A stretch of DNA of 37,722 bases from a virus, in IMG/VR virus record IMGVR_UViG_3300037010_003012, positions 1-37,722 of that record; one strand, given 5' to 3'. Position 1 is the stretch's first letter. The number at the start of each line of letters is the position of its first letter. Shown piece after piece: positions 1 to 7,975 of the stretch. The notes under the pieces are model-generated. The model searched no databases and was not told where the DNA came from. It was given only the letters and a program-made list of their open reading frames with translations. The position numbers were made by a program, and so were the translations under genes.

Positions 1-4
1 TATT

Positions 5-1306
5 TCATTCTGAACTGCTGATTAGACGACTTTCATCAATTGATAAATCAAATCCCAATTGATCATTTATTTCTTGTTCTAACTGCTTCATATCGATTTG
101 TTTATTGCTTAGCCAGCCATCATGAATTAACAGATAACTTGCACCTAACTTATTGAGGTGTTCACTTACGACATCTATCACTTGTCGCTCATAACCAAAA
201 TATGTATGAGCTACCGCTTGTCTCGTGTTCCATCGATTAAAGCGCTTAATTCCACCAGCGCTGTTTGTTAACTCAATGACAGTCCCATTAATTCTCGTTT
301 GTTCTTCTCTTAAATGTCGAGCAATACGTCGCATTATTTTTTTCTGGCATTCAATTACAATTTCATTGAAGAGCTCATTACTTAACAACTTACCAGTAAC
401 CTCAGGTCCAAAGGCAATTAACATTGAAAATTTGAAAGTGTCTTGAGTTGTTTTGATGTCCCAAGATACTTGCTTTTGAGATGGAACAGTTAAGCCGAAG
501 AATAGACCAGTTAAAGCACGTTTAATTGTTATTTCAGGAAGGCCAGTTTGAATAGCAATTTTTTCACGAATTTCCGTTCGTCGCTGAATGAACACCTCAA
601 TCGCTGGCAAAGCTTCTAGTGGCTCTAATTTATAGTACAACTGTTTTAATATCGCTGGAGCACAGGCTCTAATGTCATACGAATACCAATCGTCAAATAA
701 GTATGCTCTTATATCTTTCTTTATGTTTTGAAGTGGATGATGGAGCCTACCAGTATTTGCTACTGAATAAGTAATTGGCAAGCCATCTTTAAGCTTTTCA
801 ATATATGAAACGAGAATTAACCCAGCTTCAATATTTTCAGTCTTTGGAATTTCAACTGACATTGGTAACTTAATAACCGAGCGCGTTATCAACGTCTCAG
901 CATCGGTAAATGTTATCAAATTCTCGATAATAGACCGCCATTTTGGCTGAACTCTAAACCTATAATCAGAAACAAATCTAGCTGATCGCTCTTTAAATTC
1001 TGGAGTGACATACCATTCTCTCGCTAATTTACGCGAATAATCATAATGGCCATCAGTAAAAACATATGGCTCAAGAGCATCTTTAACATCAAAATGCCAA
1101 CGGTGACTGTTAAGCATATGCTTATCCCACCAACTTGCATATAGAACAATGCCACGATTAAATTTATGCCTAGCTCTAGAACAGTGGACCCATACACAGA
1201 GATCACAAAAGGCTGTTAGAAATCGTTGCCATTGTTTTTGATGCGTCTTACGAAGGTTTGGTTTATATAATTCTGGGAAATGCTCAAATAGCAGGCTAAA
1301 ATCCAT
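5..1306 (-). CDS. Divergent family A polymerase-like palm protein
   Basis: The protein has 433 residues. Motifs seen in order: TGRL (185-188) followed by PLQNI (191-195), as in the PolA sequence TGRLSS..PNLQNIP; YSYDIRACAP with D211 in the position of motif A; KRALTGLFFG (262-271), which has the K-to-aromatic spacing and closing glycine of motif B (K-x7-Y/F-G) and resembles the T7 RNA polymerase segment; and LIHDG with D396 in the position of motif C (HDE in PolA, HDS in T7 RNAP). Residues 1-170 match no exonuclease I recognise. Family knowledge: these motifs make up the palm and fingers of PolA-type DNA polymerases and single-subunit RNA polymerases. Inference: a specialised polymerase in a phage that also encodes a family B replicase. 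Whether it makes DNA or RNA cannot be told. It is transcribed away from the + strand gene at 1367. Confidence 0.6.
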   Translation of the reverse strand: MDFSLLFEHFPELYKPNLRKTHQKQWQRFLTAFCDLCVWVHCSRARHKFNRGIVLYASWWDKHMLNSHRWHFDVKDALEPYVFTDGHYDYSRKLAREWYVTPEFKERSARFVSDYRFRVQPKWRSIIENLITFTDAETLITRSVIKLPMSVEIPKTENIEAGLILVSYIEKLKDGLPITYSVANTGRLHHPLQNIKKDIRAYLFDDWYSYDIRACAPAILKQLYYKLEPLEALPAIEVFIQRRTEIREKIAIQTGLPEITIKRALTGLFFGLTVPSQKQVSWDIKTTQDTFKFSMLIAFGPEVTGKLLSNELFNEIVIECQKKIMRRIARHLREEQTRINGTVIELTNSAGGIKRFNRWNTRQAVAHTYFGYERQVIDVVSEHLNKLGASYLLIHDGWLSNKQIDMKQLEQEINDQLGFDLSIDESRLISSSE

Positions 1307-1335
1307 AATTTTGATTTTTAAGAACAGATAGATAT

Positions 1336-1344
1336 ATCATAACA
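1336..1344 (-). promoter_or_regulatory. Putative extended -10 promoter for the PolA-like gene
   Basis: The minus strand reads TGTTATGAT, matching the extended -10 form TGnTATAAT with one mismatch, about 30 bases upstream of the start at 1306. The same box type precedes the clamp, Thg1, kinase and DsbA genes. No clear -35 element is seen. Confidence 0.35.
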
Positions 1345-1366
1345 CAAAATACAGATAGGAGCACAA

Positions 1367-1828
1367 ATGAGAGATTATTCGGGCCGCGTTGAGGCACCAA
1401 ATAGAGTTGTATTACCAGTTACTGAAAAATTTCCAGATAGTCCAATTATTGGCGAAATTGTTTACCTGAACATATACCCACATCAAGGCATTTACTTATT
1501 TTCTGGCCAGGGCTGGGTTCCAATGTATATGACGGATAATAATATCTGGGAAACTGTGATTGCGGAAAAGGAACAGCGAGTGTTTAACCTGCAGAACCAA
1601 TATCAAACTGATGGCAAGAGTTTAGTGGTGTATAAGAACGGTGTACGATTACAGAAAAACTGTTATGCTGAAATTGGCCCTAATGCATTTGCCTATAAAG
1701 AGCTTAACGCAGATGGTGATGTAATAGATTTAGAAGGTGGCGAAATATTTGAAGTTCAAATATTCAATGTTAAACGTCATGGAATATTTGATGTCAAAGC
1801 TCTAAATAGACGCAATGGGTTGTGCTAA
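1367..1828 (+). CDS. Putative virion structural protein
   Basis: The only intact + strand gene in the window (153 residues). Its start follows the ribosome site AGGAG, 6 bases upstream. The N-terminal half has one copy of the GE(I)VYLN...YLFSGQGWVPM type module (about 28-54), similar to the five GQLWYD...LK.Y.G..W modules of the protein at 33557-34369. The second half (about 70-135) resembles the beta-sandwich type found in phage tail and fibre proteins, with LVVYKNGV followed by a GDVIDL element. Inference: a virion surface or tail component. Its 3' end overlaps by 27 bases the end of the convergent gene at 1802-2086. No terminator lies between the two. Confidence 0.55.
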   Translation: MRDYSGRVEAPNRVVLPVTEKFPDSPIIGEIVYLNIYPHQGIYLFSGQGWVPMYMTDNNIWETVIAEKEQRVFNLQNQYQTDGKSLVVYKNGVRLQKNCYAEIGPNAFAYKELNADGDVIDLEGGEIFEVQIFNVKRHGIFDVKALNRRNGLC

Positions 1829-2086
1829 ATACTCAGTTAAATCATGGTTGATACCGCATTCTTTTACCTGGTCCCATAGTAATAAAGTGCCATCTTCCAT
1901 CCAATCACCAAGTTTTAAGTACGTACAATAGCCATTTAGTTGTTCTGGCTTATCAGCAAATTTACGCCAGAACGGGCAGACAGAAACTTGTCTAAAACCA
2001 ATGTTAGAATCTATTCCTATTAGAGTATAGCAATAATCTCCAAGTGGAATGTTAGCTTCAAGACTTGGCAAAAGTTTTAAATCCAT
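1802..2086 (-). CDS. Small conserved phage protein of unknown function
   Basis: 94 residues. A Trp/Cys-rich core (VCPFWRKFAD, GYCTYLKLGDW, LLLWDQVKECG) looks like a compact folded domain; the two or three cysteines could bind metal, but no clean CxxC pairs are present. The ATG at 2086 lies inside the KNG codons of the upstream tail-family gene (overlap 29 bases), so it is probably translated by coupling. It is convergent with the + strand structural gene. Function unknown. Confidence 0.6.
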   Translation of the reverse strand: MDLKLLPSLEANIPLGDYCYTLIGIDSNIGFRQVSVCPFWRKFADKPEQLNGYCTYLKLGDWMEDGTLLLWDQVKECGINHDLTEYLAQPIASI

Positions 2087-2703
2087 TTTTGAATAAATCC
2101 GTTTGACAAGCTGCTACATTTTTATCAGCATAATGTTTTATGAAAATTGTCCACCATTTAGGATTTTCTTCTATTTGCAAATTATTCAGATAATAATTGT
2201 ACATCAAACCATCAAATTTAAAAAGCCCTAATAAACTATCAGAAATGTATTGATAATTTGTTATTTCTAATTTGTCACAAACCAAAAGCTTATTAACATT
2301 ATGAAATGAAGCTGGTTTTTGTAGAATTAAATGAATTTTATCTTTATGGTGAGTTGCTTTATTTCTAAAAACTATTTGTTTAGTACAAGCAACTTCATTT
2401 TCAAATCTGAAATCAGCAAATTTTAAAAATTTTTTATATTGAGTTATCGTTTCATTTGAAATATCATTTTTAAAATAAAAATGAATGCTCCATTCATTAG
2501 CATCATAATTTATCTGATTAACACCATCAAAATGCATATGAAGTGTTTTTCAATTAAAGATTTAGATGCAACTAAATTTCTATCGGACCTAGCTGAAATT
2601 TGATGTTTAAATTGGTCTAAAAAGGTCTTGTTTTAAATGTAATTTCTAAGTAAAATGGAAAATCTACTTCAGTTTCAGACATGAACTGTTTAAAGCGTTG
2701 CAT
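2058..2703 (-). pseudogene. Tail-family paralog broken by two frameshifts
   Basis: The longest open part (2058-2537, 159 residues) ends in ACQTDLFKNGFKTFAKS, the family tail. Upstream, the missing N-terminus can be read in two other frames: MQRFKQFMSETEVDFPFY up to RPF, then DQFKHQISARSDRN up to SLIEK, then the main frame. Each junction lies at a homopolymer: T5 where T6 would restore the frame (just after RPF), and A5 where A6 would restore it (around SLIEK). The repaired protein would be about 215 residues, matching intact paralogs (202-212). Its ATG at 2703 lies inside the EYA codons of the upstream paralog's tail. The 159-residue part could still be translated from the ATG at 2537. The indels could be real decay, phase variation or sequencing error. 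Confidence 0.65.
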
Positions 2704-3355
2704 ATTCTTTAAATCCACTTTTGAATAAATCAGTTTGACAAGCTCCAACATTGCCTGATGTTTGAATGTAATGATTAACTATTTCACAAACTTCATTTAA
2801 TCTTTCATTTTTACTGTACTCAGCATTAATTGCCTTTAGTTCATTAATTTTTAGAACTGATAAAATTGGACCTTCATACATGTGCGGTAGAGTTAAAGTA
2901 CCAACTACAGTTTTTAAATACTTTTGGACATTATGTAGTGAAATCCCATCAAAATCATATAATTTAACATCACCCTCTACTGAAATTTCATCCATTCCAT
3001 TTAATGTTTTAATCTGTTTATAATTAAAGTCCATTGACGTTGTTATGGCAAAATCATAGCTTTTAGAAGCTTTAATATATTTTGGAAAGTTTTTAAAAGA
3101 TTTAAAATTAGTTCCTTTAATAATTACTGAGTTCGATTTGTTAATAGGAAATGGTAAACAACCTTCTTCCTCATCAATTAACTCATTATTGACGATTAAT
3201 AAATTGCCAACATAATTCACTGAGCCATCAGCCTGAACTTTAAAATCGCTCATGTCATATGAAGAAAATTTTTGGTCTTGCTGCAATTTTTTAATAGCGG
3301 CCATAGTTTCTTCATATGAAGTTGAAGTTTTTTCAAATAATTCTATTACTTTCAT
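2690..3355 (-). CDS. Tail-family paralog, LRR-like body
   Basis: 221 residues. The body has short leucine/isoleucine repeats (LLIVNN, SVIIKGTNF, IKTLNGMDEISVEG) typical of irregular leucine-rich proteins. The C-terminal domain contains YEGPILSVLKI, nearly identical to YVGPILSVLKI in the paralog at 7159-7963, and ends in ACQTDLFKSGFKEYATL. The N-terminus MKVIELFE has the look of a short T4 capsid-targeting peptide (ending L-x-E), but this is only suggestive. The start is 9 bases downstream of the VWA gene's stop. Function unknown; a protein-binding or internal-capsid role is possible. Confidence 0.65.
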   Translation of the reverse strand: MKVIELFEKTSTSYEETMAAIKKLQQDQKFSSYDMSDFKVQADGSVNYVGNLLIVNNELIDEEEGCLPFPINKSNSVIIKGTNFKSFKNFPKYIKASKSYDFAITTSMDFNYKQIKTLNGMDEISVEGDVKLYDFDGISLHNVQKYLKTVVGTLTLPHMYEGPILSVLKINELKAINAEYSKNERLNEVCEIVNHYIQTSGNVGACQTDLFKSGFKEYATL

Positions 3356-3364
3356 ACTAATTCC

Positions 3365-5206
3365 TTATTTTTCATCTTCAACATAACTGTGATAGTCAGT
3401 TGCCATTCCAGTTATCTTTCTAAATTCGATATAGTTACGTCTTGTATCAAATATCAAGAATACTTTACCTGTTTTAATTTTCAAAATCTTTTTCAGGCTT
3501 TCTAAATTTTCACCTGATAAAACGTCACTATCCGTAAAAATAATGACATTGTACTTATCAGCAAGTAGCTTTTCAATCTGCTCAGCGGTAGTGCCATAAA
3601 AGTTAGTCACGCTGCCATAATGCTCATGAAATACTTTATCTAAACTAAGTGGCATTGCACTATATGTGTCATTGACATCTTTTAATTCAGCGGCTTTATC
3701 GGTCTTAAAGATGCCTTTGTAGATGTGACAATCTGAGCTAAATCTAACTAATGTGAAAACTAATCCAGCTAATTGTGGTCTAGTTTTTAAAACCTGGATG
3801 ATGTTTGCATAAACTTTAGCAACAACCCCACCCATAGAACCAGAACTATCTACACAAAAAGCTAACTTCACTTTCTTTAAATCTGTTGGTCTTTCAGTTG
3901 GTTTACCAGAGCTTGGAGCACTTCCACCAGTACCTAATGTATGATTCCATTTAGGTCTTACCCAATTCTCTTCAAACTGTGTACTTTGGGTATCAATGAA
4001 CTGTTTGATTAGAGCTGTCCAATTTTTAGGTTTTACATTAGAATAATCAATTTGCGATGGGTCTCCATCTTGGCCTTTTGCGCCAGAACCACCAGAATCG
4101 GCTTCTTTTTTTAAAGACTTGTCACTTTCTTTTTTATCTTTTGCATCTTTTTCAGCTTCAGCTTTTGACTTGTCTTTTGCATTTTTAAAATTTTCATTTT
4201 GCTTTTTAGCTTTTTCATCAATATCATTTTCGTCAAATTCACCATCAGCTCCTTCTTCCATATCACTGCCCTGCTGTTGACCAGGTCCATGGTCATCGCT
4301 CATTGAATCTAAAACTTTTTTTATTTTGTCTTGGTCATCTTTTTTAAGCTTTTTAAATTCTTCTTCTACTAACTTGTACATTTCAATGTATGACTTTTGG
4401 CGATCAAAATTAATTTTGTCGTTATATAGTCCCAAAGGCAATTGTGCATAGCCTGATTTGACTAACAGATAGTTCGATCTGAAATCGCCAACCCAATTTA
4501 TAATAGTTGGATCTGCTTTTTTGATAACTTTTTGATAGTGAAAATCATCATTAGTATAATGCATGAATTCATGTAAGATAACAAATTCTACATATGCATA
4601 TTCGTCAGGAAATTCACCGCCATTACATTTGTATTTTTTACCATTAGGTTTTAACTCTTCAAGGTGAGCCCAATCCATTAACTTCTGCAAAAAATCAGTG
4701 TTAAAAATGAATTGACCTTTTGGGGTTGCCGCAGCCGTATTAATATTTTTAAATTCTGGATATCTGTTTAAATCTCGAGGAATTAAAATGAATTCTAATT
4801 CACGAAGACGTTTACCATCCATGAAACCACGCATTGGATTAAACTCACCATTCTCTCCCTTTATGCGCTCAATTAATAGGTTAAACCAGGTGGCATTGAA
4901 TTTAGGTGAACCTTCTACTTTAACAGAACTTGCCTCAAATTTAGAAAAGACTTGTTCTTCTAGAAAATTTTGAACAATTGTATGATAAAGTATTGGAGCT
5001 TTTTCAAACTGTTCCTTAAATTCAGCTAGCTTTGCATAAATTTCTCCAAGCAAATCATCAATATTTACCCCATCAGTTTGCGCAATTAAATCTAAAGCCT
5101 TTTTAATGTGAGGGTCATGTAGTGCAGACTGTTTGAACTTAACTTCACCTTCTTTGAAACGTCTGCTTTCAAAAGCTTCTACAATTAATCTGTCTAATTT
5201 TTTCAT
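3365..5206 (-). CDS. Metallopeptidase-like / VWA domain protein (DUF2201-like)
   Basis: 613 residues. Residues about 60-260 form a putative metallopeptidase domain with HEFMH (212-216), a HExxH zinc motif. Residues about 285-385 are a highly charged, Lys/Asp/Glu-rich, low-complexity linker. Residues about 445-605 form a von Willebrand A-like domain with the MIDAS motif DSSGS (453-457). This order is that of the VWA-like metallopeptidase families, which often work with a MoxR-type AAA ATPase; none is in this window. The N-terminus MKKLDRLIVE|A fits the T4 prohead-protease pattern (I/L-x-E before a small residue). A late-like box (5241-5248) lies about 35 bases upstream. The gene splits the tail-family cluster in two. 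Its substrate is unknown. Confidence 0.75.
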   Translation of the reverse strand: MKKLDRLIVEAFESRRFKEGEVKFKQSALHDPHIKKALDLIAQTDGVNIDDLLGEIYAKLAEFKEQFEKAPILYHTIVQNFLEEQVFSKFEASSVKVEGSPKFNATWFNLLIERIKGENGEFNPMRGFMDGKRLRELEFILIPRDLNRYPEFKNINTAAATPKGQFIFNTDFLQKLMDWAHLEELKPNGKKYKCNGGEFPDEYAYVEFVILHEFMHYTNDDFHYQKVIKKADPTIINWVGDFRSNYLLVKSGYAQLPLGLYNDKINFDRQKSYIEMYKLVEEEFKKLKKDDQDKIKKVLDSMSDDHGPGQQQGSDMEEGADGEFDENDIDEKAKKQNENFKNAKDKSKAEAEKDAKDKKESDKSLKKEADSGGSGAKGQDGDPSQIDYSNVKPKNWTALIKQFIDTQSTQFEENWVRPKWNHTLGTGGSAPSSGKPTERPTDLKKVKLAFCVDSSGSMGGVVAKVYANIIQVLKTRPQLAGLVFTLVRFSSDCHIYKGIFKTDKAAELKDVNDTYSAMPLSLDKVFHEHYGSVTNFYGTTAEQIEKLLADKYNVIIFTDSDVLSGENLESLKKILKIKTGKVFLIFDTRRNYIEFRKITGMATDYHSYVEDEK

Positions 5207-5240
5207 TTGGCCAATGACTTATAAATCTAAATTGATTATC

Positions 5241-5248
5241 TATTTATC
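5241..5248 (-). promoter_or_regulatory. Putative T4-type late promoter (GATAAATA)
   Basis: One mismatch to TATAAATA, 35 bases upstream of the VWA gene start. It overlaps the last codons of the upstream paralog. Confidence 0.4.
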
Positions 5249-5882
5249 GTCTTGCAAATTGTTTCAATCCATTTTGAAGCAACAGCGTCTGGAATTTAGT
5301 AATTGAATAATCGTTATTTTGCGCATATTGCATTAAATCTACCCATTGGGGAATTTGGTCGGTGCAAAAGACTGTAAAGTCATTTTTGGGTCGATTGTGT
5401 ATAACACGATATAAACTAAGCACGTCTTCAGTAATATGATTAGCGTTTATTAATTGAATCATCGAGCACTGTTCGCTAATAACTTTATCAAAGTTAGTTA
5501 GCGCGGTTGGACCTGTAAATTCTAAAATCAAATGATTAAATGCTATTTTTTCTAATGAAGATATGTCACCATTTATTTTAATTACATAATTTCTAGTGGT
5601 GCTAGTAATTTTGCCTTGTGAATATTCAGCAACAACATTAAGAATTTGCATATTTTTATTTGGGTCTGCCAAATCAGCAAATGATAATTGAATATCTAAT
5701 TCTATTTTAACTGGAGATGCTGCCCTAACAGTGTTAATTTGACACTTTCTATCCGTTTGATTTGAAATATGTGATGCTAGAGAAATAAGGGAAATATCTG
5801 CATATGAAAATTGTGGGAAAAACTCCAAAGTAGCTCTAAAACAATATGCAACCGGCTTAACCGTACTATCAATAGGTTGCAT
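5244..5882 (-). CDS. Tail-family paralog
   Basis: 212 residues. Ends in FQTLLLQNGLKQFARR. The C-terminal domain has ANHITEDVLSLYRVI, then a PQWVDL element, then the tail, in the same order as in the neighbours at 5869 and 6497. The N-terminal 100 residues (KPVAYCFRATLEFFPQF) align by eye with those of the 5869 gene. The ATG (5882) is out of frame inside the QYA codons of the upstream paralog, giving a 14-base overlap and no Shine-Dalgarno site, so translation is probably coupled. No enzymatic motif is seen. Confidence 0.65.
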   Translation of the reverse strand: MQPIDSTVKPVAYCFRATLEFFPQFSYADISLISLASHISNQTDRKCQINTVRAASPVKIELDIQLSFADLADPNKNMQILNVVAEYSQGKITSTTRNYVIKINGDISSLEKIAFNHLILEFTGPTALTNFDKVISEQCSMIQLINANHITEDVLSLYRVIHNRPKNDFTVFCTDQIPQWVDLMQYAQNNDYSITKFQTLLLQNGLKQFARR

Positions 5883-6495
5883 ATTGTTTTAGACCATTTT
5901 TCAATAACAGTGTCTGATACGCCGGTGTTGTCATTTTTGAAAACCTTGCTGTATAAGCTAATCCTAACCATAGTGGGGTTTTTTCAATACCGTCTTTACA
6001 AAAGACCAAATTAGTATCGTTGTTTATAAACTCATACAGGCTTAGTGCACCACCAGAAATATAATGACATTTTTCAATATGGAGCGTTAATGTAAATGGA
6101 CCTATCAACTTATTGATGTTAGTTAATTTTGTTTCACTCAAAAAGAATAACGTAAAATTGGCAGTGTTAATTGGTAGCAATGTTGATATATCGCCGTCAA
6201 CTTCTGCAATGATTTCATCTTCAGAATAAGTTATTTGCAAATTATGAAGTGAAAAACACTCATGAACTTTACTGTATATTATTGACAAGTCTTTTAAATC
6301 ACAAGTTTTCAATTCCACCATCAATTGTAATCCCACTGGACTAAATGGTTCAAGTGTTTTAAGATAACATTTTCTATTCGTATTATACTCAATATTTCTC
6401 ATCATTGAATTCAATGTATGTGTATTAATGAAATTATGGTATGAGCTAAGCTTTAACAATACAAAAAGCCGGTATTTAATAGGTTTTGGTTCCAT
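5869..6495 (-). CDS. Tail-family paralog
   Basis: 208 residues from the ATG at 6495 (MEPKPIKYRLF), which falls one base after the upstream paralog's stop. An in-frame ATG at 6525 lies inside the upstream tail codons and would add ten residues (MVLSNLPNIE). I prefer 6495 because the alignment with the 5244 paralog begins there. Ends in YQTLLLKNGLKQYATY; the C-terminal domain has YISGGALSLYEFI and PLWLGL. Neither start has a good ribosome site, which suggests coupling. Function unknown. Confidence 0.62.
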   Translation of the reverse strand: MEPKPIKYRLFVLLKLSSYHNFINTHTLNSMMRNIEYNTNRKCYLKTLEPFSPVGLQLMVELKTCDLKDLSIIYSKVHECFSLHNLQITYSEDEIIAEVDGDISTLLPINTANFTLFFLSETKLTNINKLIGPFTLTLHIEKCHYISGGALSLYEFINNDTNLVFCKDGIEKTPLWLGLAYTARFSKMTTPAYQTLLLKNGLKQYATY

Positions 6496-6496
6496 C

Positions 6497-7105
6497 TCAA
6501 TATTTGGCAAATTGCTTAAGACCATTTTTCAGCAACAAGGTTTGGAATGCGGAAATACTTAATTTGTGTTGTTGAAATTCTTGCAATAATTCTATCCAGC
6601 GAGGAGTATTCATTCCACGTGTTGCAAACTGTACTGTTATGCCACGATTTATTAAAGCACAAAGACCAAGAATATTACTTTCGATTTTATGACAATTGGT
6701 TATTCGAATGGTTTTAACATTGCTACCAACAATTTGGTCGATACCAAATAAATTTGTATTTCGTCTAAAATTCAAAAAAAGCTTAGGAGCCTCTAGTGGT
6801 TTTTCAATTCCGGCAAGATTACCTTCACAATCAACCATTAATGACCATTTAATGGTACTTAGACTTTCTTCATTGAATGGATGCGTAACGACAATCGCTT
6901 GTTTAATTTTTTCATCAAGCAATTCTCGTTCATCAAGGTGCTTTTTATTGATTTTGATAATCACATAAGTGTACTTACTAGTTCTTGTGACTTCGCAAGC
7001 ACGGCTAGTGAATTTGAGGATGTTATTACTTAGAACAACTGTACCAGCATCTGATTGTTGTCCATCGTGTGTAATTTTGTAAACTAGTGAAAATTCAACA
7101 GCCAT
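6497..7105 (-). CDS. Tail-family paralog, first of a coupled group
   Basis: 202 residues, ending in FQTLLLKNGLKQFAKY. The C-terminal domain has NCHKIESNILGLCALI and PRWIELL, the pattern shared by the two following paralogs. It has its own ribosome site (GGAGG, 7 bases before ATG) and a likely promoter at 7130-7138, so it probably heads the 7105 to 5244 group, whose later members start within the tails of earlier ones. Function unknown. Confidence 0.65.
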   Translation of the reverse strand: MAVEFSLVYKITHDGQQSDAGTVVLSNNILKFTSRACEVTRTSKYTYVIIKINKKHLDERELLDEKIKQAIVVTHPFNEESLSTIKWSLMVDCEGNLAGIEKPLEAPKLFLNFRRNTNLFGIDQIVGSNVKTIRITNCHKIESNILGLCALINRGITVQFATRGMNTPRWIELLQEFQQHKLSISAFQTLLLKNGLKQFAKY

Positions 7106-7129
7106 GACAATTCCTCCAATAATAGAAGA

Positions 7130-7138
7130 ATCATATCA
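7130..7138 (-). promoter_or_regulatory. Putative extended -10 promoter
   Basis: The minus strand reads TGATATGAT, one mismatch to TGnTATAAT, about 25 bases upstream of the ATG at 7105 in a 53-base gap between two paralogs. Confidence 0.4.
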
Positions 7139-7158
7139 TGATTTATGTTAGATGTAAA

Positions 7159-7963
7159 CTAGTATTTTGCATATTCTTTATATCCGTTTTTCATTAACTC
7201 TGTCTGACAGGCTGATGCATTACTATTACCATCTGGCGAATAATATTTTTTAATAAGTTGCCCGACAAATGGCATTGATTTACTAGCAGGATTAGACCCT
7301 CTAATCATAATAATTTGAATTTTTTTAATTTTTAAAACACTTAGAATTGGGCCAACATAACTACGATTCAACATTAATAAATTTTTTATGCTATTAACAT
7401 ATTTATTAATTTTATGTAATGAAACTTCAGCATCAGCCAAATTTAATGAATTCAAATTTTTAGGAATACCTTCTAAAGTTTTTAACTTTGGGCAATTTGA
7501 AATTTCAATATTTTTTGTTTTTATTTGAATGCCTTTTAAACTTTCTAGCTCATGACAATCAAGAATATGTAAATTACCAATTGCAGGCAAGCCAACAAGA
7601 TTTTTTATGCTCGTATCTTTAATCTTAACTGAAGAGGAATTGTCAAAATCAATTCCTTCTAGCGTGGTAATTTCATGGCCTTGAATTGTGATTAATCCAC
7701 TCTTTTTAGTTAATCTTTTGTAGTATTTTTTCTCAACTTCTTCCAAAGCATTAATGTAAATGGAATACTGAGATTGATCTTTGTGGACTAGCGGAGATTG
7801 TAACCTGAACTGAATAATTAGTACTGCCACCATTTGACAATCTAATTTGACCATGTCGTTGAACTTTATAAATCTTTTGGCTCAAGTTTTCAGAAGTTTT
7901 ATCTCTTGGCTTAAGCATAAATGTTCCATTACGTTTAGCAACAGGGCCAGTAATGTCATCCAT
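7159..7963 (-). pseudogene. Tail-family LRR-like paralog with a frameshift
   Basis: Two overlapping frames make one natural protein. The first starts at 7963 (MDDITGPVAKRNGTF...) and runs sensibly to about SNGGSTNYSVQVTISAS. The second continues from about HKDQSQYSIYINALEEVEKK to the stop at 7159. The junction is near 7788-7800 and needs removal of one base (or gain of two). The extra second-frame residues before the junction (MVKLDCQMVAVLIIQF) look like out-of-frame translation. The body has five or so leucine-rich-like repeats (ITTLEGIDF, IKNLVGLPAI, LESLKGIQI, LKTLEGIPKN), then YVGPILSVLKI and the tail ACQTELMKNGYKEYAKY. Repaired length is about 267 residues. The 231-residue part from 7854 may still be made. 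Confidence 0.6.
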
Positions 7964-7975
7964 AATTTTAACTAG

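Noticed and set aside
4111-4296. 61-codon minus strand frame rich in Lys and Met
   Set aside because: Out-of-frame reading of the charged linker of the VWA gene.
5777-5971. 64-codon minus strand frame at a junction of two paralogs
   Set aside because: It overlaps two better-supported genes in their frames and has no family tail or ribosome site.
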